Source: Glycomyces sp. NRRL B-16210
GTDB lineage: Bacteria > Actinomycetota > Actinomycetes > Mycobacteriales > Micromonosporaceae
Reading direction: 5' to 3'
DNA length: 44,550 nucleotides
Assembly: GCF_000719515.1 (NCBI RefSeq)
Contig: NZ_JOGR01000020.1
Location: forward strand, 1-44,550
Every line of letters starts with the position of its first letter. Position 1 is the stretch's first letter. The translations under genes were made by a program, and so were the position numbers. The notes under the pieces are model-generated. The model was not told the DNA's origin. It made no database searches and saw only the letters and a program-made list of their open reading frames with translations. Shown here one piece after another: positions 34,893-42,928 of this stretch.

Positions 34893-35387
34893 TCAGACGG
34901 CCGGGGCGTCCGCACGAGACGACAGCAGCGCCTCGCGCAGGCGCTCGGGGCGGCGCGAGGCGACCACCCAGTACGGGGTCGGGTCCTCGGGGTCGTCGAG
35001 GACGACCCGCACGCCCCGGTTGATCCAGGGCCGCTGGACGACGAAGGCCAGAGGGTGCATCGCGACGCCGAGGGCGTCGGAGTAGGCGACCGGTTCGAGG
35101 ATTTCGACGTCGGCCACGGCCGACATCGGCAGCCGCGCGTCGTCGACTTGGAGCCACGTCTCGCCCTCGGCCTCGACCACCCGCACCGGCAGCCGCCCGA
35201 GCCACCAGGCGCCGACCAGGGGGACGACCAGGATCACCAGGCTCGCACTCACCCGCCACCAGCGCATGTCGCCCATGTTCGACAAACCCGCGGCGATCAG
35301 CGCGAGCACGACCACGCCCAGCCAGCCGGCCGCCGGCAACCGCATCCGCTCGGCGTACCGCTCTCCACTCCTCATATCTGAGACCAT
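34893..35387 (-). CDS. DUF3093 membrane protein
   Basis: The protein (164 aa from 35387) has two transmembrane helices (GWLGVVVLALIAAGL and SASLVILVVPLVGAWWLG), then a soluble domain with LPMSAVADVEIL, YSDALGVAMHPLAFVVQRPW and the final PTPYWVVASRRPERLREAL. These are typical of DUF3093. ATG at 35375 is an alternative start; neither has a strong ribosome site. It faces DUF4193 and is divergent from dut, an order shared with mycobacteria. Confidence 0.9.
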   Translation of the reverse strand: MVSDMRSGERYAERMRLPAAGWLGVVVLALIAAGLSNMGDMRWWRVSASLVILVVPLVGAWWLGRLPVRVVEAEGETWLQVDDARLPMSAVADVEILEPVAYSDALGVAMHPLAFVVQRPWINRGVRVVLDDPEDPTPYWVVASRRPERLREALLSSRADAPAV

Positions 35388-35402
35388 AGTCCCGACTCGG
35401 CG

Positions 35403-35605
35403 ACAGCGACCCGCCCGTATGTCGAGACACACGGCCGCGCCACCGGGCGGGGCCGTAGTTTTGTAGGGCACGGCGACGCATACCCGCCCGAAGGCCGACG
35501 CAGAGGGCGGAAGCCCGGGCGGAGCCGTAAGTTTGCACCACGGCGACGCGTAACCGCCTGAAGGCCGACACGCAACGTGGAAGCCGGGGCGGAGCCGTAA
35601 TTGTG
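35403..35605. repeat. Intergenic tandem repeat, 70-72-bp period, about three copies
   Basis: The element GCCGTA begins at 35452, 35524 and 35594. Each is preceded by CGGGCGG(G/A) and followed by A/T-rich bases, then CACGGCGACGC and CCGCC(C/T)GAAGGCCGAC. The last copy contains AGCCGTAATTGTGC (35593-35606), identical to the minus strand of the 36-bp repeat at 29220-29233. It lies between DUF3093 and dut, where the dut promoter should be. Confidence 0.8.
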
Positions 35606-35637
35606 CTGAGCGTTGACGCGCGAGCGAGAGGAACCCA

Positions 35638-36120
35638 TTGACGATGACCGCGGACGTGCCGGTCGCCATCCGGCGGCTCGACCCCGACCTGCCGCTGCCC
35701 GCCTACGCCCACCCGGGCGACGCGGGGGCCGACCTCTACGCCGCCGAGCGCGTCGAACTCGCCCCCGGCAGGCGCGCCCTCGTCGGCACCGGCGTCGCCG
35801 TGGCCGTCCCCGACGGGCACGTCGGCTACACCAACCCCCGCTCCGGACTGGCCCACCGGCTCGGCGTCACCATCGTCAACGCCCCCGGCACCATCGACTC
35901 CGGCTACCGCGGCGAGATCAAGGTCAACCTGGTCAACCTCGACCCCGAGCGGACCGCCGTCATCGAACGCGGAGACCGTGTCGCACAATTGGTCATCCAA
36001 CCGGTTGTGCGGGCCCGTTTCACCGAGGTCGACGACTTCGCGCCGACCCAGCGCGGCGCGAACGGCCACGGTTCGACCGGCGGGCACCGCCGACTTGCAG
36101 AGGAGAACGAACGTGTTTAA
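35638..36120 (+). CDS. dut: dUTP diphosphatase
   Basis: Dut hydrolyses dUTP to dUMP, keeping uracil out of DNA and feeding dTMP synthesis. The 160-aa protein contains all five trimeric dUTPase motifs: PGDAGADLYA, PRSGLA, GTIDSGYRGEIKV (catalytic Asp), RGDRVAQLVI and the C-terminal glycine-rich RGANGHGSTG that closes over the nucleotide. GAGAGG lies 6 nt before TTG 35638 and 12 nt before ATG 35644; I use the TTG, but the ATG is nearly as likely. It overlaps the DUF3710 gene. Confidence 0.96.
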   Translation: MTMTADVPVAIRRLDPDLPLPAYAHPGDAGADLYAAERVELAPGRRALVGTGVAVAVPDGHVGYTNPRSGLAHRLGVTIVNAPGTIDSGYRGEIKVNLVNLDPERTAVIERGDRVAQLVIQPVVRARFTEVDDFAPTQRGANGHGSTGGHRRLAEENERV

Positions 36121-36859
36121 GCGGCGACGGTCGTCGAAGAAGCAGCGCCCCACCGAGGGCGCCGTACTCGACTCGCTGGCCGAGAGCGGCTCGACCGCGC
36201 CTCGGGTCCACACGGACGGCCCCTACGACGCCGCCGACGCCCCCGAAGAGGGCGACGTGCGACGCATCGACCTCGGCGCCATCAAGCTCCCCGTCCCCAA
36301 GGGCGTCGGCTTCCAAGCCCAGACCGACGCCAAGGGCAACATCTCCCAGGTCCTGCTGACCACCGGCTCCTCTGCGCTCCAACTGCTCGTGCGCGCCGCG
36401 CCGCGCAGCGAGGGCATCTGGGAGGAGTTCCGCGGCGAACTCGCCGACCAGGTCACCGGCCAGGGAGGCCAGGTCGAAGAGGTCGAGGGCCGCTGGGGCA
36501 CCGAACTGATCGCGAAGGTCGCCGGCAAGAAGGGCGCCAACTCGGTGCGCTTCTGCGGCGTCGACGGCCCCCGCTGGTTCGTCCAGGCAACCTTCCAGGG
36601 CCAGCGGGCCCTCGACGAGTCCGCCGCCCCCGAACTCGACGACGCCCTGCGCAACCTCGTCATCGACCGCGGCTCCACCGCGATGCCCGTCCGCGAGCCG
36701 CTGCCGCTGAAGCTCCCGCCGAAGATGGCCGAAGAGGCCGCCGCCCGCATCGCGCAGCGCAAGGCCGAAGGCGGCGACGGCAACCGCGCCATCATCGCGG
36801 CCGGGGACACGCCCAAACCGCAGGTGCGGCGCAAACCCTCCCCGCGCCCCAAGCGGTAA
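36113..36859 (+). CDS. DUF3710 protein
   Basis: The 248-aa protein starts MFKRRRSSKK, followed by an acidic region and the DUF3710 core (VRRIDLGAIKLPVP, GFQAQTDAKGNISQVLL, WGTELIAKVAGK, GVDGPRWFVQATFQG), with a basic Pro-rich tail. GTG at 36113 lies inside the dut 3' end (8-bp overlap) behind AGAGGAG, so the two are translationally coupled. The dut-DUF3710 pair is conserved in actinobacteria; the function is unknown. Confidence 0.93.
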   Translation: MFKRRRSSKKQRPTEGAVLDSLAESGSTAPRVHTDGPYDAADAPEEGDVRRIDLGAIKLPVPKGVGFQAQTDAKGNISQVLLTTGSSALQLLVRAAPRSEGIWEEFRGELADQVTGQGGQVEEVEGRWGTELIAKVAGKKGANSVRFCGVDGPRWFVQATFQGQRALDESAAPELDDALRNLVIDRGSTAMPVREPLPLKLPPKMAEEAAARIAQRKAEGGDGNRAIIAAGDTPKPQVRRKPSPRPKR

Positions 36860-37200
36860 GGGCCGAGGCCCCCGGGCGGCTCAAGGACCCGCTCAGGCGC
36901 CCGGCCGCCCCTTCACGGGAGCGGCTCGCCTACAAGACCGACCTCGGCGACCGCCCGGCAGCCGCGGCCGCCGGGCGCTTTCGCACCGAATGCCCCGACG
37001 GCACCGGTCAGGTCGCATTGGTCTGGACGGGCCGACGGCGTATCGTGGGCTAGGAGGCCGGGGCCGGGCTCGTCGCGCGCGGACACGCCGCCCGAGCGGG
37101 CGACGGCCGCTTCGTCATCCACGACCCGACCTACGAACTGCGCCCCCGAGCGCGGACCTGTCGCCGAGGCACCGGCGACCGACCGGAAGGCCCGCATTGA
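36860..37200 (+). pseudogene. Broken OB-fold nucleic-acid-binding protein gene
   Basis: In the frame ending at TGA 37198-37200 the DNA reads DGTGQVALVWTGRRRIVG, then a TAG stop (37051-37053), then EAGAGLVARG and DGRFVIHDPTYELRP. This matches the small OB-fold protein usually found between DUF3710 and DUF3159 in actinobacteria (G-x-V-x-V-W-x-GRRRI-x-G-I ... G-R-x-V-I-x-N-P-x-YEL). No start codon with a ribosome site opens the frame, and the region before DGTG is about 20 residues shorter than usual. The last codons still overlap the DUF3159 start (TTGA), as in an intact coupled operon. The reading is by eye, from memory of the family. Confidence 0.7.
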
Positions 37201-37970
37201 GCACCGAGACGCCGACCCGCAAGCCCGACCCCGAGCCCCGCGAGGACGCCGAACTCGGTGAGCAGGACCCCGCCGAGACCCGCGACCAGAAGGACCCCGA
37301 GCCCCGGCCCGACCCCGACGACCTGCCGCCGTTCACCGAGCAGCTCTCGCAGCAGCTCGGCGGCGTCAAGGGCGTGGTCGAGGCCGCGGTGCCGATCACC
37401 CTCTTCGTGGTGCTCAACCCGCTCCTGCCCGACCAGATGGGGCCCCTCAGCGGCCTCCAGTGGGCCATCCTCCTCTCGGCCGCCTCCGCGCTGGCGATCG
37501 CCGCGTGGCGCGCGATCCGCAAGGAGCCGATCCGGCACGCCCTCAACGGCCTGTTCGGGATCGCGCTCGGCGCGTTCCTCGCCTGGCGCTCCACCGACGC
37601 ACGCGACTTCTACCTGCCCGGGATCATCCAGGGCGCGATCTACGGGGTGCTGCTCATCGTCTCGGCGCTCGTGCGCCACCCGATCATCGGCTGGATCTAC
37701 GCGGTGGTCGCCCAGGGCGGCAAGAAGGAGTGGCGGGACAACAAACCGCTGGTGGACGTGCTCAGCAGGGTCACGATCCTGTGGGGGATCGTGTTCATCG
37801 TCAAGAACGCCCTGCGGATCTGGCTGTACTACATCGACGCCGAGAACGCGCTGGGCCTGGTGACCCTCTTCGGGGGCTGGCCGGTCACGATCGCGCTGAC
37901 GGCCTTCACGATCTGGGCGGTGCGCCGCCACATGAAGACCGTCGAGGCCGCCGGGGCGCCGGCGCTCTGA
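37197..37970 (+). CDS. DUF3159 membrane protein
   Basis: The 257-aa protein has an acidic Pro/Glu N-terminus (1-50) and then about six hydrophobic segments. It carries the DUF3159 features: LGGVKGVVEAAVPITLFVV, IRKEPIRHALNGLFGIALGAFLAW, YLPGIIQGAIYG and HPIIGWIYAVV. TTG at 37197 overlaps the stop of the upstream OB-fold remnant. It is conserved in actinobacteria next to potassium-transport (Trk) genes, which are not found here. Confidence 0.92.
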   Translation: MSTETPTRKPDPEPREDAELGEQDPAETRDQKDPEPRPDPDDLPPFTEQLSQQLGGVKGVVEAAVPITLFVVLNPLLPDQMGPLSGLQWAILLSAASALAIAAWRAIRKEPIRHALNGLFGIALGAFLAWRSTDARDFYLPGIIQGAIYGVLLIVSALVRHPIIGWIYAVVAQGGKKEWRDNKPLVDVLSRVTILWGIVFIVKNALRIWLYYIDAENALGLVTLFGGWPVTIALTAFTIWAVRRHMKTVEAAGAPAL

Positions 37971-37979
37971 CGCACGCGG

Positions 37980-38009
37980 ACGGCGCGGGGCCGAGGGGCC
38001 CCGCGCCGT
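37980..38009. terminator. Terminator between DUF3159 and the first LPMO gene
   Basis: Arms ACGGCGCGGGGCC and complement with a GAGG loop lie 10 bp after the DUF3159 stop; the leftward LPMO stop is at 38045, so it can serve both strands. Confidence 0.85.
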
Positions 38010-38044
38010 TTCGCGTCCGCGCCTGGGAGGCGCGCGAACGCCGT

Positions 38045-39187
38045 CTAGGCCGGGAGGCAGTCGAACTCAGGGGCGGCGCTCAGCGTCCCCGAGACGTTGA
38101 ACCCGAACTCGATCGAGTCGCCGACGGCGATCTCCTGGTTCCAGGAGACCGGTGCGGCCATCTCCATCGTGCCCATCGTGGAGTACTCGGCGTTCCAGAT
38201 CTGGCTGACCGTGACGCCGGTGCTCGGCCACTGCCAGTGCAGCATCCAGTTGTGGATCGCCTGGGTGCCGGTGTTGGCGACGGTCACCGTGACCCCGGCG
38301 CCCGAGCCCCAGTCGTTCACCGACGCGGTGGCGGTGCACTCGATCCCGGAGGGGCCGCCGGTGGTCGGCTCCTCAGTGGGCTCTTCGGTGGGCTCCTCGG
38401 TCGGGTCCTCGGTGGGCTCGTCCGGGGTGGTCGGCGGCTCGGTCGGCTGGCCGGAGCCGAACCACACGTCGGAGCACGAGTAGAACGACTGGTCGAAGTG
38501 GCTGGCCTGCCAGATCATGTACACGATGTGGTGGCCGGTGCGGCCGGGGGCGGAGACGTCGATGTCGACGAGGGTGCCGCCGCCCGAAGGGGGCGTGCGC
38601 CCGACGCCGGGGGCGATCCTGTCGGTCTCGGCGACCAGTTCGAGGTCGGCCCAGTCCAGCGCGTCGGTCTGGGCGTCGTAGCCCTGCCTCGTCACGTAGA
38701 TCCGGTAGTAGTCGGCGCCGTGGTCGGCCTGGTCCCAGTTGGTGAACGTGAAGTTCGAGTTCACCTGGGTGGTCTTCCACGGCCCCGGTTCGTCGAGCGC
38801 GGCGTACCGGGTGCCGCCCGTCTGGCCGGCCGAGCAGAGCTGGTTGTCGGGGATGGCGCCCTGGTGGTCGCCGCCGACCTGCTCGAGGTAGAGGCCGTTC
38901 CAGTTCCACATGGCACTGGGGTCGTTCTGCCAGGCGCCCCAGCACATGGGGTCCTCGTTCGCCATGGCCGGGTTCTGGAAGTCGTCGCCCCAGCGCTCCC
39001 AGCAGCTGTAGTGCCGCGAGGAGGGGCCGATGGCGGTGCCGTGGCTGGAGGCGGGCTGGATGAACAGCACCGCGGCCGAACCGGCCGCGAAGAGCGCGGC
39101 GACGAGGAGGACGAGGCTGCGGACGCGGCGACCGCCGGGTCGCGGCGGATCGTGGCGGTCGGGACCGAATCTTCGGAGATTGAGCAT
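38045..39187 (-). CDS. AA10 lytic polysaccharide monooxygenase with CBM2
   Basis: The 380-aa secreted enzyme has a signal peptide (about 1-48) ending before His49, which becomes the N-terminal histidine of the copper histidine brace; the second His is in WQASHFDQ. The catalytic module includes HYSCWERWGDDFQNP and WNWNGLY, very like Streptomyces ScLPMO10B/Thermobifida E7-type enzymes as I recall. A Pro/Thr/Glu linker of repeated EEPTEEPT joins it to a C-terminal CBM2-like module (about 290-380: VTVTVANTGTQAIHNWMLHWQW, conserved Trp residues, N- and C-terminal Cys pair). It oxidatively cleaves crystalline cellulose or chitin outside the cell. The start lies directly after a TGGGAGCGCT operator. 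Confidence 0.94.
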   Translation of the reverse strand: MLNLRRFGPDRHDPPRPGGRRVRSLVLLVAALFAAGSAAVLFIQPASSHGTAIGPSSRHYSCWERWGDDFQNPAMANEDPMCWGAWQNDPSAMWNWNGLYLEQVGGDHQGAIPDNQLCSAGQTGGTRYAALDEPGPWKTTQVNSNFTFTNWDQADHGADYYRIYVTRQGYDAQTDALDWADLELVAETDRIAPGVGRTPPSGGGTLVDIDVSAPGRTGHHIVYMIWQASHFDQSFYSCSDVWFGSGQPTEPPTTPDEPTEDPTEEPTEEPTEEPTTGGPSGIECTATASVNDWGSGAGVTVTVANTGTQAIHNWMLHWQWPSTGVTVSQIWNAEYSTMGTMEMAAPVSWNQEIAVGDSIEFGFNVSGTLSAAPEFDCLPA

Positions 39188-39200
39188 AGTAGCGCTCCCA
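39187..39200 (-). promoter_or_regulatory. CebR/CelR-type operator touching the LPMO start codon
   Basis: On the minus strand TGGGAGCGCTACTA (39200-39187) keeps the left half of the cellulase-regulator box TGGGAGCGCTCCCA and ends on the first base of the ATG. A -10-like TACATT (39207-39202) stands just upstream, and an inverted repeat ACATTGA-N6-TCAATGT occupies 39211-39230. Confidence 0.7.
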
Positions 39201-39502
39201 AAATGTAGGAACATTGACACTTTTCAATGTAACTGGCTCGAAGTGCGCATGTAAAGGGCATCGGGATTATTTTTGACGACTGACCGATCGAATTCGGGTC
39301 GGAACCGGCCCGGGCGCGGTTCGAGGGCCGGCCAGGACCGCTCGCGGCCCTTCGGCGGCTTTCGGGCACAAGGGAGCGGCCCCGGCCGCGAGGGCCGGGA
39401 CCGCGTGGTACCGCCGGGGTTCTCAGGAGCGACGCCCGCTGTGGAGCGTCGCCCGCTCGGGGGCGGTTGCCTCTACTCGTCGCGCCTTCTCAGGCGTGCC
39501 GC
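39188..39502. other. Region between the two LPMO genes
   Basis: No gene is seen. The left end holds the promoter and operator of the first LPMO gene. The rest is GC-rich with short inverted repeats (for example around 39380-39400) that may end the transcript of the second LPMO gene. Confidence 0.5.
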
Positions 39503-40609
39503 CTAAGAGGCGAGGCAGTCCAACTCGGGCATCGCCGTGAGCGCGCCGTCGACGTTGAACCCGAAGGACACCGAGCTGCCGGGCTCGATGACCGAGTTCC
39601 AGCCGACGGGAGCGATCATCTCCGAAGTGCCCATCGTGGAGTACTCGGCGTTCCAGATGTTGCTCACCGAGACGTTCGAACTCGCCAGCCACTGCCAATG
39701 GAGCATCCACGCGTGGACGGTCCTGGTCCCGGTGTTGGCCACCGTGACCTCGACGGTGGCGCCGTTGCCCCAGCTGTTGACCGAGGAGGTGGCCGCGCAG
39801 CTCAGGTCGCCCGGAGGCGTGGTGGGGTCGGTCGGCTCCGGGTCAGTGGGCTCGGGGTCGGTGGGGTCGGGGTCGGTCGGGTCCGGGTCAGTGGGCTCGG
39901 GGTCGGTCGGCTCGGGGTCGGTCGGCAGTTCGCCGGGGCCGCCCTCGCCGAACCACACGTCCGAGCAGGAGTAGAAGGTCTGGTCGATGTGGCTGGCCTG
40001 CCACACGACGTAGACGATGTGGTGGCCGGTGCGCCCGGGGGCGCTGACGGGGATGTCGACCGGCTCGCCCGGCAGGTACACGCCGGTGGAGACCACGCGC
40101 TCGAGGTCGCCCCAGTCGAGGGCGTCGGTCAGCGCGTCGTAGCCCTGCTTGGTCACGTACACCCAGTAGTAGTCGCCGCCGTGCGTGGCGGTGTCCTCAT
40201 AGTGGAGCGTGAAGTTGTTGGCGAGCGGCGTGGTGTGCCACGGGCCGGGCTCGTCGAGCGAGTTGTAGCGCCCGCCCTCGGCCTGTCCGCCCGAGCAGAG
40301 CTGGTTGTCGGGGATGCGCGACTCGTGCTGACCGGCCATGCCCTCGCGCAGGAGGCCGTTCCAGTTCCACATGGTGCTCGGGTTGGCCTGCCAGGCCTGC
40401 GCGCACATGGGGTCGGTGTCGGCCATGTTGGGGTTCAGGTGGTCGTCGCCCCAGCGCTCCCAACAGCTGTAGTGGCGGGCCGCGGGGCTGGTGACGGTGC
40501 CGTGGGCGGAGGAGGGCTGCACGAAGAGGAACGACGCGACCCCGGCCGCGAAGGCCGCGGTGACCGCGATGATCAGCGTGCGTAGGCGATGACGGGATGG
40601 TCTGAGCAT
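39503..40609 (-). CDS. Second AA10 lytic polysaccharide monooxygenase with CBM2
   Basis: The 368-aa paralogue has a signal peptide ending before His36 (SSAHGTV). Its catalytic module includes HYSCWERWGDDHLNP and WNWNGLL, with the second brace His in WQASHIDQ. A linker of repeated PTDPEPTD/PTDPDPTD leads to a CBM2-like module with VTVANTGTRTVHAWMLHWQW. It shares domain order and many motifs with the gene downstream (38045-39187), so the pair probably arose by duplication. It has its own promoter and operator of the same form, so the two are separate units on the same strand. Confidence 0.94.
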   Translation of the reverse strand: MLRPSRHRLRTLIIAVTAAFAAGVASFLFVQPSSAHGTVTSPAARHYSCWERWGDDHLNPNMADTDPMCAQAWQANPSTMWNWNGLLREGMAGQHESRIPDNQLCSGGQAEGGRYNSLDEPGPWHTTPLANNFTLHYEDTATHGGDYYWVYVTKQGYDALTDALDWGDLERVVSTGVYLPGEPVDIPVSAPGRTGHHIVYVVWQASHIDQTFYSCSDVWFGEGGPGELPTDPEPTDPEPTDPDPTDPDPTDPEPTDPEPTDPTTPPGDLSCAATSSVNSWGNGATVEVTVANTGTRTVHAWMLHWQWLASSNVSVSNIWNAEYSTMGTSEMIAPVGWNSVIEPGSSVSFGFNVDGALTAMPELDCLAS

Positions 40610-40622
40610 GGTAGCGCTCCCA
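40609..40622 (-). promoter_or_regulatory. CebR/CelR-type operator touching the second LPMO start codon
   Basis: TGGGAGCGCTACCA (40622-40609) differs from the cellulase-regulator box TGGGAGCGCTCCCA at one position and ends on the first base of the ATG. TATATT (40629-40624) is immediately upstream, and the inverted repeat ATATTGA-N6-TCAATAT lies at 40633-40652. Confidence 0.75.
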
Positions 40623-40958
40623 GAATATAGGAATATTGAGGACTATCAATATAACCTGTGTCACGTCCAGATGTAAAGTCCGCCCCCGACCTTTCGCCGC
40701 AAAAGGACGAACCGGAACCAACCGAGTCCGCCTGGGGCGCGTGTGGCTCATCGCCCGCTTCGAGGGTGTTCGGCCCGCCGCCGCGCACGCCCCCGCCCGC
40801 CGCCGGACCCGCCGGGTAGGGTCGCCCCGGGGCCCGAAAGCCGATGTCACACCTGCGCGGCGAAGCCGCGGACCGGCCCGGCCGGCCCCGTATCCTGGCG
40901 TGCGGCCCGCTGAGCGTCAGTCGGCGCCGCAGCCGTTCCAGACCAGAGGATGAGGACG
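40623..40958. other. Divergent promoter region between the second LPMO gene and the methyltransferase gene
   Basis: No gene is seen. The left end carries the LPMO promoter; a TATCCT hexamer near 40890 is a possible -10 for the rightward methyltransferase gene. Confidence 0.5.
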
Positions 40959-42149
40959 ATGATCGTCACCGTAGGAGACGTCGCCGCAGGAGGCCACTGC
41001 GTGGCCCGCGTCGACGGCGAGGTCTACTTCGTCCGGCACGCCCTGCCCGGCGAGACCGTCCGCATCGAGGTCACCGACCGCAAGAAGCGCTTCGCGTTCG
41101 CCGACGCCGTCGAGGTCATGGAGGCCTCGCCCGACCGCGTCGAGCCCCCGTGCGCCTTCGCCGGCCCCGGCAAGTGCGGCGGCTGCGATTTCCAGCACGC
41201 CGCGCCCGAGGCGCAGCGCCGCCTCAAGGCCAAGGTCCTGTTCGACCAGCTCACCCGCATCGGCGGCATCGACCCCGCGCTCCTCGAAGGCGTCGAGGTC
41301 GAGGAGCTGCCGTGGGAGGAGGGCGCGCTCGGCTGGCGCACCCGGATGCAGTACGCCGTCGACGCCTCCGGGCGCCCGGGCCTGCGCAAGCACAAGTCAC
41401 ACGACCTCGTCCACATCGACCGGTGCGCCATCGCTACCGAGCGCATCCGCGAATCGGACCTCCTCGAGAAGGACTGGGACGGCATGGGCGCGGTCGGCGT
41501 CGTCGACGCCGACGAGGACCGCCTCGCCGTCTACACCCAGCTGCGGCGCACCGCCCGGCCGCACCACAAGAGCGGCCCCAAGCTCGTCCACCAGAAGGTC
41601 GAGGGCCAGGAGTACGAGCACGTCTTCGAGATCGGCTTCGACGGGTTCTGGCAGGTCCACCCCGCCGCCGCGCCGACGTTCATCGCGTGCGCCCTGGAGT
41701 TCCTCGAACCGCGCGAAGGCGAATCCGCCTGGGACCTCTACGCCGGCGCCGGACTCTTCGCCTCCGGGCTCGCCGCCGCGGTCGGCGAGACCGGCCGCGT
41801 GGTGGCCGTCGAGAACTCGCCCGCCTCGCGCACCGCCGCGAACCTCGCCGAATGGAAGAACGCCGGGGCGATCGAAGGGGACGTGGCCGCCATCGCGCCC
41901 GACCTCGGCTCGGTCGACCTCGTGGTCCTCGACCCGCCGCGCAGCGGCGCCGGCCCGGAGGTCGTGCTCGCGCTCGGCGAGGCCAGGCCCAGGGCGATCT
42001 GCTACGTCGCCTGCGACGCCGGCGCCCTGGCGCGCGACGCGAGCGACCTCGCCATCGAAGGCTACGAACTCAAGCGCCTCCGCGCCTTCGACGCCTTCCC
42101 GATGACCCAGCACTTCGAGACCGTGGCACTCTTCGAACCGGTCGACTGA
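40959..42149 (+). CDS. TrmA/RlmD-family RNA (uracil-5-) methyltransferase
   Basis: The 396-aa enzyme has a TRAM RNA-binding domain (about 1-55, VTVGDVAAGGHCVARVDG). An iron-sulfur cysteine set follows (C of PPCAFAGPGKCGGCDF) and then a class I SAM methyltransferase domain with DLYAGAGLFA, VVLDPPRSG and the catalytic Cys in YVACDAGALARD, followed by the general base region TQHFETVALFE. It methylates a uridine C5 in tRNA or 23S rRNA; the target is not clear from sequence. ATG at 40959 is preferred over 40950 because AGAGG lies 9 nt before it. Confidence 0.93.
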   Translation: MIVTVGDVAAGGHCVARVDGEVYFVRHALPGETVRIEVTDRKKRFAFADAVEVMEASPDRVEPPCAFAGPGKCGGCDFQHAAPEAQRRLKAKVLFDQLTRIGGIDPALLEGVEVEELPWEEGALGWRTRMQYAVDASGRPGLRKHKSHDLVHIDRCAIATERIRESDLLEKDWDGMGAVGVVDADEDRLAVYTQLRRTARPHHKSGPKLVHQKVEGQEYEHVFEIGFDGFWQVHPAAAPTFIACALEFLEPREGESAWDLYAGAGLFASGLAAAVGETGRVVAVENSPASRTAANLAEWKNAGAIEGDVAAIAPDLGSVDLVVLDPPRSGAGPEVVLALGEARPRAICYVACDAGALARDASDLAIEGYELKRLRAFDAFPMTQHFETVALFEPVD

Positions 42150-42190
42150 CCGCACACGCCTTGACCGACCGCACTCCTCGGAGCCGATCG

Positions 42191-42919
42191 ATGACCCTTC
42201 CCCCCGACCCGACGCGCGCCGCCGACCCCTACCGGCGGTCCGGCCCCGCGCACCCTGGTGGTGCGCCGCAGCCGCAGTCCTTCCAGTACCGCCCGCACGA
42301 CCCCTACGGGGCCTTCGCCGCCGGACGGCCCTCCGGACCGGTCCTGCCGCCGCCGCCCACGTTCGCGCAGCGCTGGGGCATCCGCGGCCGCGAAGGCCGC
42401 CCGCGGCAGATCACCGTGATCCTGCAGGCCCTCTGGATTCACCTCGCGATCACCGCCCTGACGGTCCTCGTCGGACTCTCGGTCGCGCTCCTGGCCTTCG
42501 CGGCCCTCTCGTTCGCCGGATTCTTCACCGGCGTCCTCCTCGGCCTCGTCGTCGCCGCAGCGAACGCCGCCCTCATCTGGGCCGTCGCCAAGGAAGAACT
42601 GGGCCGCTTCGGGTTCCAGGACTCGCGCACAGTGTTCTACATCGGACTCGGCCTGCTCGCCCTCAACGCCCTCACCGGCGTCTTCAGCATCCTCAGAATC
42701 CTGCCCTCGCTCGCCCAGCTCCTCGCCGTGGCCCTGTGCCTGGTCCTGCTCCACACCCGACCCGCCAAGGCCTGGCTCGAACGGCCCGGCAACCGGCCCC
42801 GCAAGGCCCCCGACCAGCGCCCCGACTCGCCGATCGGCATCGATCCGCCACCGCCGGTCTGGCGCGACGCCCACCTCGACCCGCGCCCGAACGGCCCGCG
42901 GCCCCCGGCGCCGCGGTAG
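42191..42919 (+). CDS. Predicted four-helix membrane protein
   Basis: The 242-aa protein has a disordered Pro/Gln/Tyr-rich N-terminus (1-60, PYRRSGPAHPGG), about four transmembrane helices between residues 75 and 195, and a Pro/Arg-rich C-terminal tail. No enzymatic motif or named family is recognised. It lies 41 bp after the methyltransferase gene and may be cotranscribed. Confidence 0.75.
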   Translation: MTLPPDPTRAADPYRRSGPAHPGGAPQPQSFQYRPHDPYGAFAAGRPSGPVLPPPPTFAQRWGIRGREGRPRQITVILQALWIHLAITALTVLVGLSVALLAFAALSFAGFFTGVLLGLVVAAANAALIWAVAKEELGRFGFQDSRTVFYIGLGLLALNALTGVFSILRILPSLAQLLAVALCLVLLHTRPAKAWLERPGNRPRKAPDQRPDSPIGIDPPPPVWRDAHLDPRPNGPRPPAPR

Positions 42920-42928
42920 CCGAACGGC

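Noticed and set aside
39840..39930. Tandem DNA repeat as a separate element
   Set aside because: It encodes the PTDPEPTD linker of the second LPMO; codon repetition of a linker explains it.
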